Source: Nocardioides solisilvae
GTDB lineage: Bacteria > Actinomycetota > Actinomycetes > Propionibacteriales > Nocardioidaceae
Length of the DNA stretch: 64,000 nucleotides
Direction: 5' to 3'
Assembly: GCF_003194625.1 (NCBI RefSeq)
Contig: NZ_QHKX01000001.1
Location: 682,001 to 746,000, forward strand
Shown here in pieces: positions 30,857 through 39,171 of the stretch (within the stretch, counting starts at the first letter, position 1; each line of letters starts with the position of its first letter). Made by a program: the position numbers and the translations under genes. Under the pieces are notes generated by a model. It was not told where the DNA came from. It made no database searches and was given only the letters and a program-made list of their open reading frames with translations.

Positions 30857-31859
30857 GCGCGACCTCGACGGGATCTGGACCGTGCTGGCCTCCAAGCCGC
30901 CGGTGGCGGGTGTTGTGACCGCCGCGACCGGATATCGAGTCGCAGCAGGTGACCTCTTGGCCGGTATCGACAGCGACGGCCGGAGACATCTTCTGATCCC
31001 TCTCCACGCGGGGGAAGCGGCAAGGACGGATACCAAGGGACGCGCGGTGCACCTCGCCCGCATAGCCGAGGACGGGTCGCAGTACCTCACTGTGTTCTGC
31101 CTGCTACCGGACCTGCACCGCGTGTTTACCCAGTTCTGCCGGGAGCTGGTCGAATCCATCGAGGACGCCGCCTCCCCCGCCCGAGAGGCAGCCGCCGCGT
31201 TCGAGCGTTGGCGCGCCCTGTTCTCAGAGGCCGCACAACACGGTCATCTCTCCGACGAAGCACTCATCGGACTGATGGGTGAACTCGTCGCGGTGGAACG
31301 CCTCCTCAACCACGGTGCGCCACCGGACCTCCGGTTCTGGGTAGGTCCGCACAGCGACCTTCACGACATCCGCAGCTCGACACACGCCATCGAGGTCAAG
31401 GCCACCCTCGTGCGCGAAGGACGGATCGTGCCCATCTCCAGCATTGATCAGCTGCAGGAGCCGGCTGGGTCGGACCTCGTACTGCTCCACCTGCGGTTCG
31501 ACCGGGATCCCGGCGGGCTCAATCTGACAGACCTCGTCACCCGCGTCCTGGACGCCGGGGCCCAACGGCTGGAGCTTGAGCAGCGGCTAAGGGACGTCGG
31601 CGCCAACCCCGACGATCTCGCGTCGTATGGGGCCAAGAGATTCCGGCTCACCGAGATGCGTGCGTACGACGTCGCCGGGACGGCGTTCCCACGTCTGGTG
31701 CGGTCGGACTTCGCGACCGGGGATGTGCCCCCGGGCACTCTGCGCCTCAGCTACTCCATCGACCTCACCAACGAACCCCCCGTTCCTCTGAGCGAAGCGC
31801 TCGTCGATGCCGCGCTCGCGTCCCTGGCGCAGGAGGCCGTCAATGCGATGGATTCCTGA
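30846..31859 (+). CDS. PD-(D/E)XK motif protein (DUF4420), predicted nuclease subunit
   Basis: 337 residues of the DUF4420 family. The nuclease-like core lies in the middle: Glu146 in GLMGELVAVERLL, Asp174 in DLHDI and Glu183-x-Lys185 in HAIEVKATL, the expected E...D...ExK arrangement, followed by SSIDQLQ. The family accompanies Z1 and GHKL proteins in Mza-type loci and is the likely DNA-cleaving component. The GTG start overlaps the Z1 stop; the end overlaps the next gene by 17 bp, so it sits in a tightly coupled operon. Confidence 0.82.
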   Translation: MTDRRDLDGIWTVLASKPPVAGVVTAATGYRVAAGDLLAGIDSDGRRHLLIPLHAGEAARTDTKGRAVHLARIAEDGSQYLTVFCLLPDLHRVFTQFCRELVESIEDAASPAREAAAAFERWRALFSEAAQHGHLSDEALIGLMGELVAVERLLNHGAPPDLRFWVGPHSDLHDIRSSTHAIEVKATLVREGRIVPISSIDQLQEPAGSDLVLLHLRFDRDPGGLNLTDLVTRVLDAGAQRLELEQRLRDVGANPDDLASYGAKRFRLTEMRAYDVAGTAFPRLVRSDFATGDVPPGTLRLSYSIDLTNEPPVPLSEALVDAALASLAQEAVNAMDS

Positions 31860-33684
31860 GCCCAAGCCACCGTCGGGGGGTCTGGCTGCTGAGGGCTTCT
31901 ACAAGCTGCTCGGGAGACCGCGACTGGACCCGCTGACCGTTTTGGTACGGGAGACCGCGCAGAACAGCTGGGACGCCCGCATCAAGAACGGTGACCCCGT
32001 TCTGTTCGGGCTCCAGGGATGGCAGCTGGACAGGAACGAGAGGGCAGCTCTCCTCGAGGAGGTCTTCGTCCAAGCCGACGAGGTGAAGGGAACACATCTC
32101 GCGTCAGCGTTGGACGATTCCGGCTTGATCGGTCTCTACATCGCCGATCGCAACACCAAGGGCCTCGGCGGGCCGCTGCAGGCCGACCAGGTCAACCCGG
32201 CCGGCACCTACGACTGGGTCGACTTCGTGCTGAACGTAGGTGAGGCCAACACCCAGGGCCACACCGGCGGGACCTACGGATTCGGCAAGACGATCTCCTA
32301 CGTGGTGTCCGGGGCCAACGCGATAGTCATCCATTCGCGCACCTACCACCAAGGCCGCTTGGAGACTCGACTCATCGCGTGTGCCATCGGCGAACGGTTC
32401 ACCCGCGGAGACAAGCTGTTCACGGGTCGGCACTGGTGGGGCGAGAGCGGCGGGGACGTTCCGATCCCACTCACAGGGCCCGAGGCAGATCGGGTCGCCA
32501 ACCTGATCGGCATGCCAGAGTTCGTGGGACAGGACACCGGCACCAACATCCTCGTCGTCGCCCCGGATCTCGGCGGCCGCTCTCCGGAGCAGGCGATGAG
32601 GTTCATCGCCGAGTCCGTCACCTGGCACCTTTGGCCGAAACTCACGCCCCGCCGCGGACAGCGCGCGATGGACATCGACGTCAGCTGGAACGGTGTCTCG
32701 GTCACCATCCCTAAGCCGGAGGACCGACCCCCGCTTCACGGGTTCGCGCAAGCGTTCCAAGCACTCCTCGACGACGGAGCCCCGGATACCACCCTGGGAC
32801 TTCGCTTGGACGACATCCGCTGTGGCAGGCCAAGGGCGGACATCGGCGTTCTGGCGACCGTGCCACTCATCCACAGAGACCGTGTCGCGGTCGACGACGG
32901 TTCCGACCCCGACGACAGCGAAGCACCACAACCGGCCGCCGCCATTACCGGGATCTGTCACCACGTGGCACTTCTCCGCACACCGGAGCTGGTCGTCGAC
33001 TACCTCGAGGGCCCACCACCCCCCGAGGGAGGCACCGAATGGGCCGGTGTCTTCCGGGCCCGCGACGAGCACGACGCGCACTTCGCCGCCGCCGAACCAC
33101 CCACCCACGACTCGTGGAACCCAGAGCTTCTCCCCAAGAGCTCCGGACGGACCATCGTCAATGTGGGCCTCCGGGAGATCAAGGCGGCGCTCGAGAACCG
33201 GTGGGCGCCCCGTAAGAAGCCAGCGCACGTCGACGTCGCCAGCACCGCCCTAGTCGCTGATGAACTGTCCCATCTCGTCGGTGCCGTGGACGGTCGTGGA
33301 AAGGGCAGACGACGCAAGGAGCGCGTCCCCACCAAGCCCGGCCTGGCCAGGCCCAAGATCGACCTCACCTTCTCCACACCCATCGAGTTGACCGGCGGGT
33401 TGGGCACCCTCGCACGCCTACAGGTGAGCCCTGCCCCGGTATCCAGAGGCACCAACCTTCGGTTCAGCGTGGCTGCAGCGCTCGACGGATCGGCTGCCGA
33501 CCCCGATCTGGACCCACATCTCTCGCTCGTTGAGGTCCGAGTCGCCGGCCGCGCGGTCGAGGTCGACGGCAGAACCGGTGAACTCACCGTCGACAATGTC
33601 GGACCGTTCGAGCTTGAGCTGGTCGCCCAGCGCGGCGCAGAGACGACCGTCCTGTTCGACGTGGAAGCCGAGCCCATCCGATGA
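31843..33684 (+). CDS. GHKL ATPase (paraMORC/MutL-like, Mza ATPase component)
   Basis: 613 residues from the ATG at 31843. The GHKL fold is shown by the N-box LVRETAQNSWDA (Glu37, Asn41), an Asp in YIADRNTKGLGG (Asp102) and the glycine lid GGTYGFGKT (142-150). The region after about residue 210 would be S5-like, and residues 470-613 form a separate C-terminal domain of beta character. These ATPases clamp or remodel DNA in an ATP-gated manner. It overlaps the neighbours on both sides (17 and 4 bp). A second, different GHKL ATPase is encoded at 37294-38583. Confidence 0.85.
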   Translation: MRWIPEPKPPSGGLAAEGFYKLLGRPRLDPLTVLVRETAQNSWDARIKNGDPVLFGLQGWQLDRNERAALLEEVFVQADEVKGTHLASALDDSGLIGLYIADRNTKGLGGPLQADQVNPAGTYDWVDFVLNVGEANTQGHTGGTYGFGKTISYVVSGANAIVIHSRTYHQGRLETRLIACAIGERFTRGDKLFTGRHWWGESGGDVPIPLTGPEADRVANLIGMPEFVGQDTGTNILVVAPDLGGRSPEQAMRFIAESVTWHLWPKLTPRRGQRAMDIDVSWNGVSVTIPKPEDRPPLHGFAQAFQALLDDGAPDTTLGLRLDDIRCGRPRADIGVLATVPLIHRDRVAVDDGSDPDDSEAPQPAAAITGICHHVALLRTPELVVDYLEGPPPPEGGTEWAGVFRARDEHDAHFAAAEPPTHDSWNPELLPKSSGRTIVNVGLREIKAALENRWAPRKKPAHVDVASTALVADELSHLVGAVDGRGKGRRRKERVPTKPGLARPKIDLTFSTPIELTGGLGTLARLQVSPAPVSRGTNLRFSVAAALDGSAADPDLDPHLSLVEVRVAGRAVEVDGRTGELTVDNVGPFELELVAQRGAETTVLFDVEAEPIR

Positions 33685-34568
33685 GGCGCCCGATCGTCCC
33701 GTTTCGCACCCCACCGGCGGAGGCAATCAGCCACGGAGAATGGTTGCTGAAGTCCATCAACGGCGATGCTCCGCTGCCCAAGGAGGTCCCGCACTGGGAC
33801 TACCAAACCGTTCTCGAACTGGCGGCCCCGGTATCCGTCGACCGCCGAGCCGTCACTGAAGCGTGCCGACTCGATTTCGACAGCGGGCTGGCGGTCTTGG
33901 TCATGGCACGGTCGAACCACACCAACGCCGAGATCATGGCCGCACGACTCGATCTGCCCATGACCGACCGGTTCGACCTTGCGGTCGACATAACCCTCAA
34001 GGGCGCGGACCTCGGAGGGCGACTCACGCTCGAGACGCTGCTCGTCGTCACGTCTCCCCGACCTCGTGACCGGCTCGCTCCCCAACATCCCGGCAGCATC
34101 ATCTGGCGGACCACCACCTGGACCGACTTGGAGGGTGTCGGAACGCAGTTCCCCACAGACACTCTGGACTTCGCTGCCGTCGGGCTGGATCCCGAAGCCG
34201 GCTGGCAGTTCAAGCTCGACCTCACCGACCCGGATTCTCGATTCATGTCCGCGGCCCGGCTGACGTTGAACTCCGGACATCCCGCGATCCAGCGGCTGCT
34301 GAACGGAGCCAAGGACGATGGCACCGAGCAGCTGCTGCGGACCCTGCACTGGGACGTGACGCGTCAGATGGTGCAGGCCGCCCTGAGATGTGAGGACGTC
34401 ATCGGACTCGACGTCGACCCCGAGGCAACCACCACGGCAGGGGTGCTGCGCAACCTGTTAGGACGAGTCTGGCCCCTCGAGAGTCCCACGACCCTGGCGG
34501 GCTGGCATCGGACCGACCCGGCGCGGATCGAGGTCCACCTTCAGCATCAATCGAGGCTCCTTCGATGA
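33681..34568 (+). CDS. Uncharacterised defence-operon protein (MzaD-like position)
   Basis: 295 residues, no recognised domain, no signal peptide or membrane segment. The N-terminal part has VPFRTPPAEAISHGEWLLKS; the middle is rich in beta-type segments (FDLAVDITLKGADLG, LETLLVVTSPRPRDR) and the C-terminus is helical (LLRTLHWDVTRQMVQAAL). The start and stop overlap the flanking genes by 4 bp each (ATGA), so it is an obligate member of the operon. Its position equals that of the small uncharacterised subunit in Mza systems; a structural role in the complex is a guess. Confidence 0.7.
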   Translation: MRRPIVPFRTPPAEAISHGEWLLKSINGDAPLPKEVPHWDYQTVLELAAPVSVDRRAVTEACRLDFDSGLAVLVMARSNHTNAEIMAARLDLPMTDRFDLAVDITLKGADLGGRLTLETLLVVTSPRPRDRLAPQHPGSIIWRTTTWTDLEGVGTQFPTDTLDFAAVGLDPEAGWQFKLDLTDPDSRFMSAARLTLNSGHPAIQRLLNGAKDDGTEQLLRTLHWDVTRQMVQAALRCEDVIGLDVDPEATTTAGVLRNLLGRVWPLESPTTLAGWHRTDPARIEVHLQHQSRLLR

Positions 34569-35314
34569 CAGTTCCCACGCTCCTCTACCCGCGACTCCCC
34601 CGCAACGTGGCAAGACAGCTGATCCTCGACCGCGTGGGCGCAAGCCTCGCGGAACTGCGCGACATGGCGGTACTGAGCCACCCCGATGCAGAGCCCTCCG
34701 CCACCGGCGGTCATCCGGTCGACACGGAGAAGCTGCGCCAGGTCCAGCAGGCCGTTCGCGCGATCGCCGAGAAGGCGGGTTTTCCTGAGCCATTGGGCGG
34801 CTCGGCTCAGAGCTTCGACCGACCGTGCGGCACGGCACTGCTGGAAGTCATGGACATCGTTCCCGCTGATGCGGCAGAAGAGGGGGTCTGGTCGTTCCTG
34901 ACCCTGGTGCTCCTGCCCGAGATCGGGCCTTGGCGTTTCCCGGCACTAGCTGAGGAGCGTCTCATCGGTCATCCCCGCAATGTCCTGCGACGAACGTGGT
35001 GGCGCGCCTGGGCGCTGGGACCAGACCTTGGTCGAGCTCCGGCCGGTTGTGCGCCGCTCGGTGAGGACGAGTCGGTACAGATCATGGAGCGACCGTCCCT
35101 TGGCGGGAACAGGCGAACGGCCCGAGCACTGCAGGAAGCGCTCTGGCGTGCCGAACTCGCAGGCCTGACCATGCCCCGCTCGGAGCTGATGCGCCAGCTC
35201 GCGAGACGTCTGCGAGCCGTCAAGTCCCACATCGCACTGGACAGTCTCGACGACGAGTCCCTCGCCGGACTCCTCGACGGACTCTGCGCCGAAGCGGCCA
35301 AGAGCACACAGTGA
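34565..35314 (+). CDS. Uncharacterised protein, possibly DUF6339 family
   Basis: 249 residues, mostly helical. VWSFLTLVLLPEIGPWRFP and NVLRRTWWRAWALG are the most conspicuous segments. It resembles proteins I recall as DUF6339 that accompany Z1/DUF4420 genes; the name is from memory of gene neighbourhoods and not certain. No catalytic motif is visible. The ATG overlaps the previous stop (ATGA), and the methyltransferase gene follows 22 bp later. It takes the place where AIPR would be in a canonical Mza locus. Confidence 0.65.
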   Translation: MTVPTLLYPRLPRNVARQLILDRVGASLAELRDMAVLSHPDAEPSATGGHPVDTEKLRQVQQAVRAIAEKAGFPEPLGGSAQSFDRPCGTALLEVMDIVPADAAEEGVWSFLTLVLLPEIGPWRFPALAEERLIGHPRNVLRRTWWRAWALGPDLGRAPAGCAPLGEDESVQIMERPSLGGNRRTARALQEALWRAELAGLTMPRSELMRQLARRLRAVKSHIALDSLDDESLAGLLDGLCAEAAKSTQ

Positions 35315-35336
35315 CTCTCGGCTCGCCGCCCCTCCC

Positions 35337-37283
35337 ATGTCGGTGACCGTTCATACAATCGATCCGATGACTCTCCAAGCCCCCCAGCACGCCACCGGGT
35401 TCGCGCGTGGCCAAGCGCTTCGTCTTCCCAGGCACCCGGAGCACTGCTCCGACCCAGGGGAGCTCGCCGACCTGGTCAGGCGGCTTCGGGCGACGGACAC
35501 CCGCCCTCTGCTCGCCGCTGACTTGTTCTCGGGTGCCGGAGGAATGAGCCTGGGCCTCGAGCAGGCGGGGATGCGTGTCGTCTTCGGCGCCGACTTCGAT
35601 ACGGATGCGCTGGCGACTCACGCTCACCACTTCGGAGGCATGTCCGTCGGCTGGGATCTGGGGGACCCGGACCGCGTGGCAGAGGTCGGAGCCATCCTCC
35701 GCGCCTCCCGGATAGACGTGATCGCGGGGGGACCGCCGTGCCAACCGTTCTCGAAGGCCGGTCGCTCCCGGATGCGATATCTGGTCCAGCACGGCGTGCG
35801 CGAGGCCCATGACAAGCGTCGCGATCTCTGGCAGTCCTACCTAGAGATCGTGCGCATCGCCCGTCCTCGTGCGGTGATCATGGAGAACGTGCCGGACATG
35901 GCGCTCGACCGTGAGATGTTCATCCTGCGCTCCATCGTGCGCCGCCTCGAGGACTGGGGGTATTCGGTCCAGGAGCGCGTGGTCGACACGTACAGGTACG
36001 GCGTGCCCCAGTTCCGCCAGCGCCTCATCCTCGTGGCGGTCCTGGGCGGGCTTGACTTCACCTGGCCGGTCGAGTCCACAAAGAAGGTGACGCTAGGCAA
36101 CGCCATCCGGGACCTGCCACCGGTCGACCCCAAGGATGGATGGGCCTCGGACAGCACTCGCTCGGGGTGGCGCCGGTACGACGGCCCGCGCACCGAGTTC
36201 CAGCGCGAGATGCGCAGCCTCGTCCCGGCCTCCCACTCGGACCGGATCTACGACCACGTTACGCGACGTGTGCGGGATGACGACGAAGCGGCCTTCGAAC
36301 AGCTTGACACCAAGACCCGGTACTCAGAGCTGCCCGAAGAACTGAAGCGCTACCGGGACGACATCTTCGACGACAAGTACAAGCGGCTGGACGCTGACGA
36401 CCTGTCGCGGACAATCACGGCGCACATCGCCAAGGACGGCTACTGGTACATCCATCCCGAGCAGAACCGGACACTCACCATCCGTGAGGCGGCTCGGATC
36501 CAGACGTTTCCCGACCACTTCCGTTTCGCCGGTGCGCCGACCTCGGCATTCCGGCAGATCGGCAATGCCGTGCCGCCCCGTCTCGCGCGAGCCATCGGCG
36601 CGGCCGTTGAGCAAGTCTTGCAGCGGGGCGCGCCGGGACTCGCGGTCACCACGTCGGACACCAAGGCCGCGCTCGCGTCATGGTTCCGCACCTCGTCCAC
36701 GGCTAGCCCCTGGCTGAGATCGGGGTCGCGCTGGCTTGTCGTCGTCGGTGACACCATGCTGGGTTCGGAGTCGGCGACCGTGGTCGACGCCCTGTGGCCC
36801 TCCGTCACAAGCTGGTCATCGCCGAGCCGTCTGCTCGAGGAGCGTGCCACGGTTGAGGAGCTCGCTACGTGGTTGGGCAGGCCTGACCTGGCATCTCAGC
36901 TCTTCGAGCTGGCTCGCTCGGTCAGCACGGGCGGCGACGTCCTGGATGACGAGCGTCTCGCGAGCCTGGTTTCCGACGGGCATCTCCGCAGAGGAGCCGC
37001 CGAGCTCGCGATGCTAGTGGATCCCGAAGGCGAGGAGCCGGTGATCGCGAACACCGGCGCTCTACGTGTGGCCGGCCGCTACTTCCAAGGGACCGAACGG
37101 TGGCTGAAGAATCGAAGCTCGGACGGTCGCATCGCGGTGAGTCGACTGATCGGCTTCGATGAGGAGAGCACGAAGGCCCAAGTGGCGCTCATCGAGGTCG
37201 GTGCCCATGTCTGCACCCCGAAGGCGCCGGACTGTCCCTCGTGTCCCCTCGCGGCTTGGTGCACGTACCGCTCCGGACGCTGA
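35337..37283 (+). CDS. C5-cytosine DNA methyltransferase fused to HhH-GPD/[4Fe-4S] glycosylase-like domain
   Basis: 648 residues. Residues 55-425 are a complete m5C methyltransferase: motif I ADLFSGAGGMSLG (61-73), motif IV GGPPCQPFSK with nucleophile Cys135, motif VI ENVPD (183-187), motif VIII QFRQRLILVA and motifs IX-X ending RQIGNAVPPRLARAIG. Residues 444-642 align by eye with MutY/EndoIII: PWLRSGSRWLVVVGDTML matches the SEVMLQQ region, and the C-terminus has Cys626-X6-Cys633-X2-Cys636-X5-Cys642, the exact iron-sulfur loop. The catalytic Glu and Asp positions appear as Asp472 and Asn572, and the HhH glycine turn is degenerate, so glycosylase activity is doubtful. The target sequence is unknown. 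Confidence 0.88.
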   Translation: MSVTVHTIDPMTLQAPQHATGFARGQALRLPRHPEHCSDPGELADLVRRLRATDTRPLLAADLFSGAGGMSLGLEQAGMRVVFGADFDTDALATHAHHFGGMSVGWDLGDPDRVAEVGAILRASRIDVIAGGPPCQPFSKAGRSRMRYLVQHGVREAHDKRRDLWQSYLEIVRIARPRAVIMENVPDMALDREMFILRSIVRRLEDWGYSVQERVVDTYRYGVPQFRQRLILVAVLGGLDFTWPVESTKKVTLGNAIRDLPPVDPKDGWASDSTRSGWRRYDGPRTEFQREMRSLVPASHSDRIYDHVTRRVRDDDEAAFEQLDTKTRYSELPEELKRYRDDIFDDKYKRLDADDLSRTITAHIAKDGYWYIHPEQNRTLTIREAARIQTFPDHFRFAGAPTSAFRQIGNAVPPRLARAIGAAVEQVLQRGAPGLAVTTSDTKAALASWFRTSSTASPWLRSGSRWLVVVGDTMLGSESATVVDALWPSVTSWSSPSRLLEERATVEELATWLGRPDLASQLFELARSVSTGGDVLDDERLASLVSDGHLRRGAAELAMLVDPEGEEPVIANTGALRVAGRYFQGTERWLKNRSSDGRIAVSRLIGFDEESTKAQVALIEVGAHVCTPKAPDCPSCPLAAWCTYRSGR

Positions 37284-37293
37284 GCCGTTCCCC

Positions 37294-38583
37294 TCAGAGG
37301 CCGAGCTGCTTCGCCAGGCCCGGATGGCGACTCCGCATCAGGTCGAGAGCGGATCGGAAGTCCTCAAGGGCTCGATCCTCCATCAGCGCTGCCTTGAGCG
37401 CGATGCCCACGTCGCGCAGCGCGGTATCGGAGGCCTTCGCCGACTTGGCCTTGCCGTCGGCCGCGCCGATGGCATTGGCCGACCGCCGATAGGCGTCATC
37501 GGCCAGGACACACAGCTCGTGGACTGGACGCTCGAGCATCTGCCTGACAACCGGCGGCAGTTCCACGTGCATCTTCGCCACGTTGATCTGGAAAGCCTCA
37601 TCCAGGTCGGTGTCGAAGTCGACTGCTGCGCGAGCCAGCTTGGTGTGCTCGTCGATCCCTCTCAGGCCTGACCAGCCTCCGTGCTGAACCAGTCGGTCAG
37701 CTCGGTAGATGTAGAGCCCTTGCTGTCGGTTCCACTTCTGCGGACCTGACAGACGTTCGAACTGCTCAAGAGACGAGAAGCGATCCCTGGCGGGCAGGAC
37801 GACCCCGCGGAAGCGCACCTCAGAGCTGCCCCCATCTACCTCCACCTCGAAGACCTGCTCCGGCAGAACCGAGCGCGCCGCCTCGTCCGGAGCGAAGGGG
37901 TCCCATGGGACCAGCTTGGTGCCGTCCACGCAGATGACGACTTCGTTGCGGTCCGACGCCTCGCCGGCGATGAAGCGATGGAAGACCATGGCGAGGTGGT
38001 CCGCGGTGCGGCTCGCGAGCGCACGCAGGCGTCGACGCCCCCAACCGGTCTCCGCGTAACGCTCGGGCAGAACGCGATCGAGGTCCTCCCAAACGACGAC
38101 TGTCCCGGGGGACTCGCGCAACATGTCCTTGGCCCGCTCGATCGCCGGGGTGGACTCGCCTGCGGTGATGTCCCAAGCGTCCGTCCGAGCGATGCGGTTC
38201 AGATCGAGGGTCATCACGTTGATCCGCGCCTGCGCGGGTGTCGTGCGGGTAACCACGGTGAGTCGCCGACACTGCGAGAACGATCCGGTCTTCAGCCCCA
38301 GCCCGAACCGACCCAGTTCGTTCTTACCGTAGTCCCGCCGAGTGCCGAACCGCAGCGCCTCGACCAGATCCTTCTGCGACATGCCCGATCCGTCGTCGCT
38401 GATGAGCACGTACGAACCGTGCGGCACGAACTGGGTATAGACATTGATGCGGGACGCACCAGCGGCGATGGAGTTGTCGACGAGGTCGGCGACAGCGGTC
38501 GTGAAGTCGTAGCCGATGTCGCGCAGCGAGCCGGTGAGGCGCGCGGCAGACGGCGCCACCTCGAATGTCTTGTGTCCGGCCAC
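37294..38583 (-). CDS. MORC/MutL-like GHKL ATPase
   Basis: 429 residues. Strong GHKL motifs: VADLVDNSIAAGA (Asp33, Asn37), ISDDGSGM (61-68) and GRFGLGLKTGS (91-101), with an S5-like region containing LYIYRADRLVQHGGW downstream. This is the prokaryotic MORC arrangement. It converges on the methyltransferase gene (10 bp apart) and diverges from vsr (26 bp), a placement known from restriction-modification loci that pair MORC-type ATPases with C5 methylases and Vsr. It likely acts as an ATP-gated DNA clamp; the substrate is unknown. Confidence 0.85.
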   Translation of the reverse strand: MAGHKTFEVAPSAARLTGSLRDIGYDFTTAVADLVDNSIAAGASRINVYTQFVPHGSYVLISDDGSGMSQKDLVEALRFGTRRDYGKNELGRFGLGLKTGSFSQCRRLTVVTRTTPAQARINVMTLDLNRIARTDAWDITAGESTPAIERAKDMLRESPGTVVVWEDLDRVLPERYAETGWGRRRLRALASRTADHLAMVFHRFIAGEASDRNEVVICVDGTKLVPWDPFAPDEAARSVLPEQVFEVEVDGGSSEVRFRGVVLPARDRFSSLEQFERLSGPQKWNRQQGLYIYRADRLVQHGGWSGLRGIDEHTKLARAAVDFDTDLDEAFQINVAKMHVELPPVVRQMLERPVHELCVLADDAYRRSANAIGAADGKAKSAKASDTALRDVGIALKAALMEDRALEDFRSALDLMRSRHPGLAKQLGL

Positions 38584-38609
38584 CAGATCAACCTCCTAGT
38601 GTGGAAAGC

Positions 38610-39155
38610 ATGCCAGGCGAAGAGCGATCGGTCCGGCGGGGCGACGGTGTGTCGGAGAAAGGGTATTTGAAGCCCCCGACAATCGTGGAGTCGCCTGTGA
38701 GCGCGGCCGCCCGAAACACGATGCTGGCCAACCGTCGTCGAGACACCGGACCGGAGCTCGCCATCCGCTCGCGCCTTCACCGGGCGGGTCTTCGCTACCG
38801 CGTCGATTGGTCGCTCCCCTTCGATCGTCGCCGGCGGGCGGACCTCGTCTTCACCCGCGTTGGGCTCTACGTGTTCATCGACGGATGCTTCTGGCACGGG
38901 TGCCCTCAGCACTTCGTCGTCCCCAAGACCCGGACCGACTTCTGGGTCGGCAAGATTGAGGGGAACCGGCGCAGGGACCGCGACACAGATGAGCGACTGA
39001 AGCAGCTTGGGCTGACCCCCCTGCGGGTGTGGGAACACACCGATCCGGACACCGCCAGTGCCGTCGTCATCGCGGCCTACCGCACACTGGAGCGGAAGGG
39101 TGCGACCACCCTCGGATCCGGTCGGCGTGTCTCGGGGACTACCGAGGGGGCCTGA
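38610..39155 (+). CDS. vsr: Very-short-patch mismatch repair endonuclease (Vsr family)
   Basis: 181 residues. Vsr nicks next to T:G mismatches created by deamination of 5-methylcytosine. Motifs: RRDTGPELAIRSRL, RRADLVF (Asp78, catalytic candidate) and FIDGCFWHGCPQH with the zinc/active-site His and Cys residues. The ATG at 38610 has only a weak GGAAAG nearby; a GTG at 38652 is an alternative. Vsr next to a C5 methyltransferase is the expected pairing, though many such proteins in defence loci may act as restriction nucleases. Confidence 0.88.
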   Translation: MPGEERSVRRGDGVSEKGYLKPPTIVESPVSAAARNTMLANRRRDTGPELAIRSRLHRAGLRYRVDWSLPFDRRRRADLVFTRVGLYVFIDGCFWHGCPQHFVVPKTRTDFWVGKIEGNRRRDRDTDERLKQLGLTPLRVWEHTDPDTASAVVIAAYRTLERKGATTLGSGRRVSGTTEGA

Positions 39156-39171
39156 CAGCACACCGCGCGTG

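Noticed and set aside
28247..39155. DISARM or BREX system
   Set aside because: No DrmA/B/C-like helicase set, PLD protein, BrxC or PglZ. The methylase is C5 and the ATPases are Z1 and GHKL.
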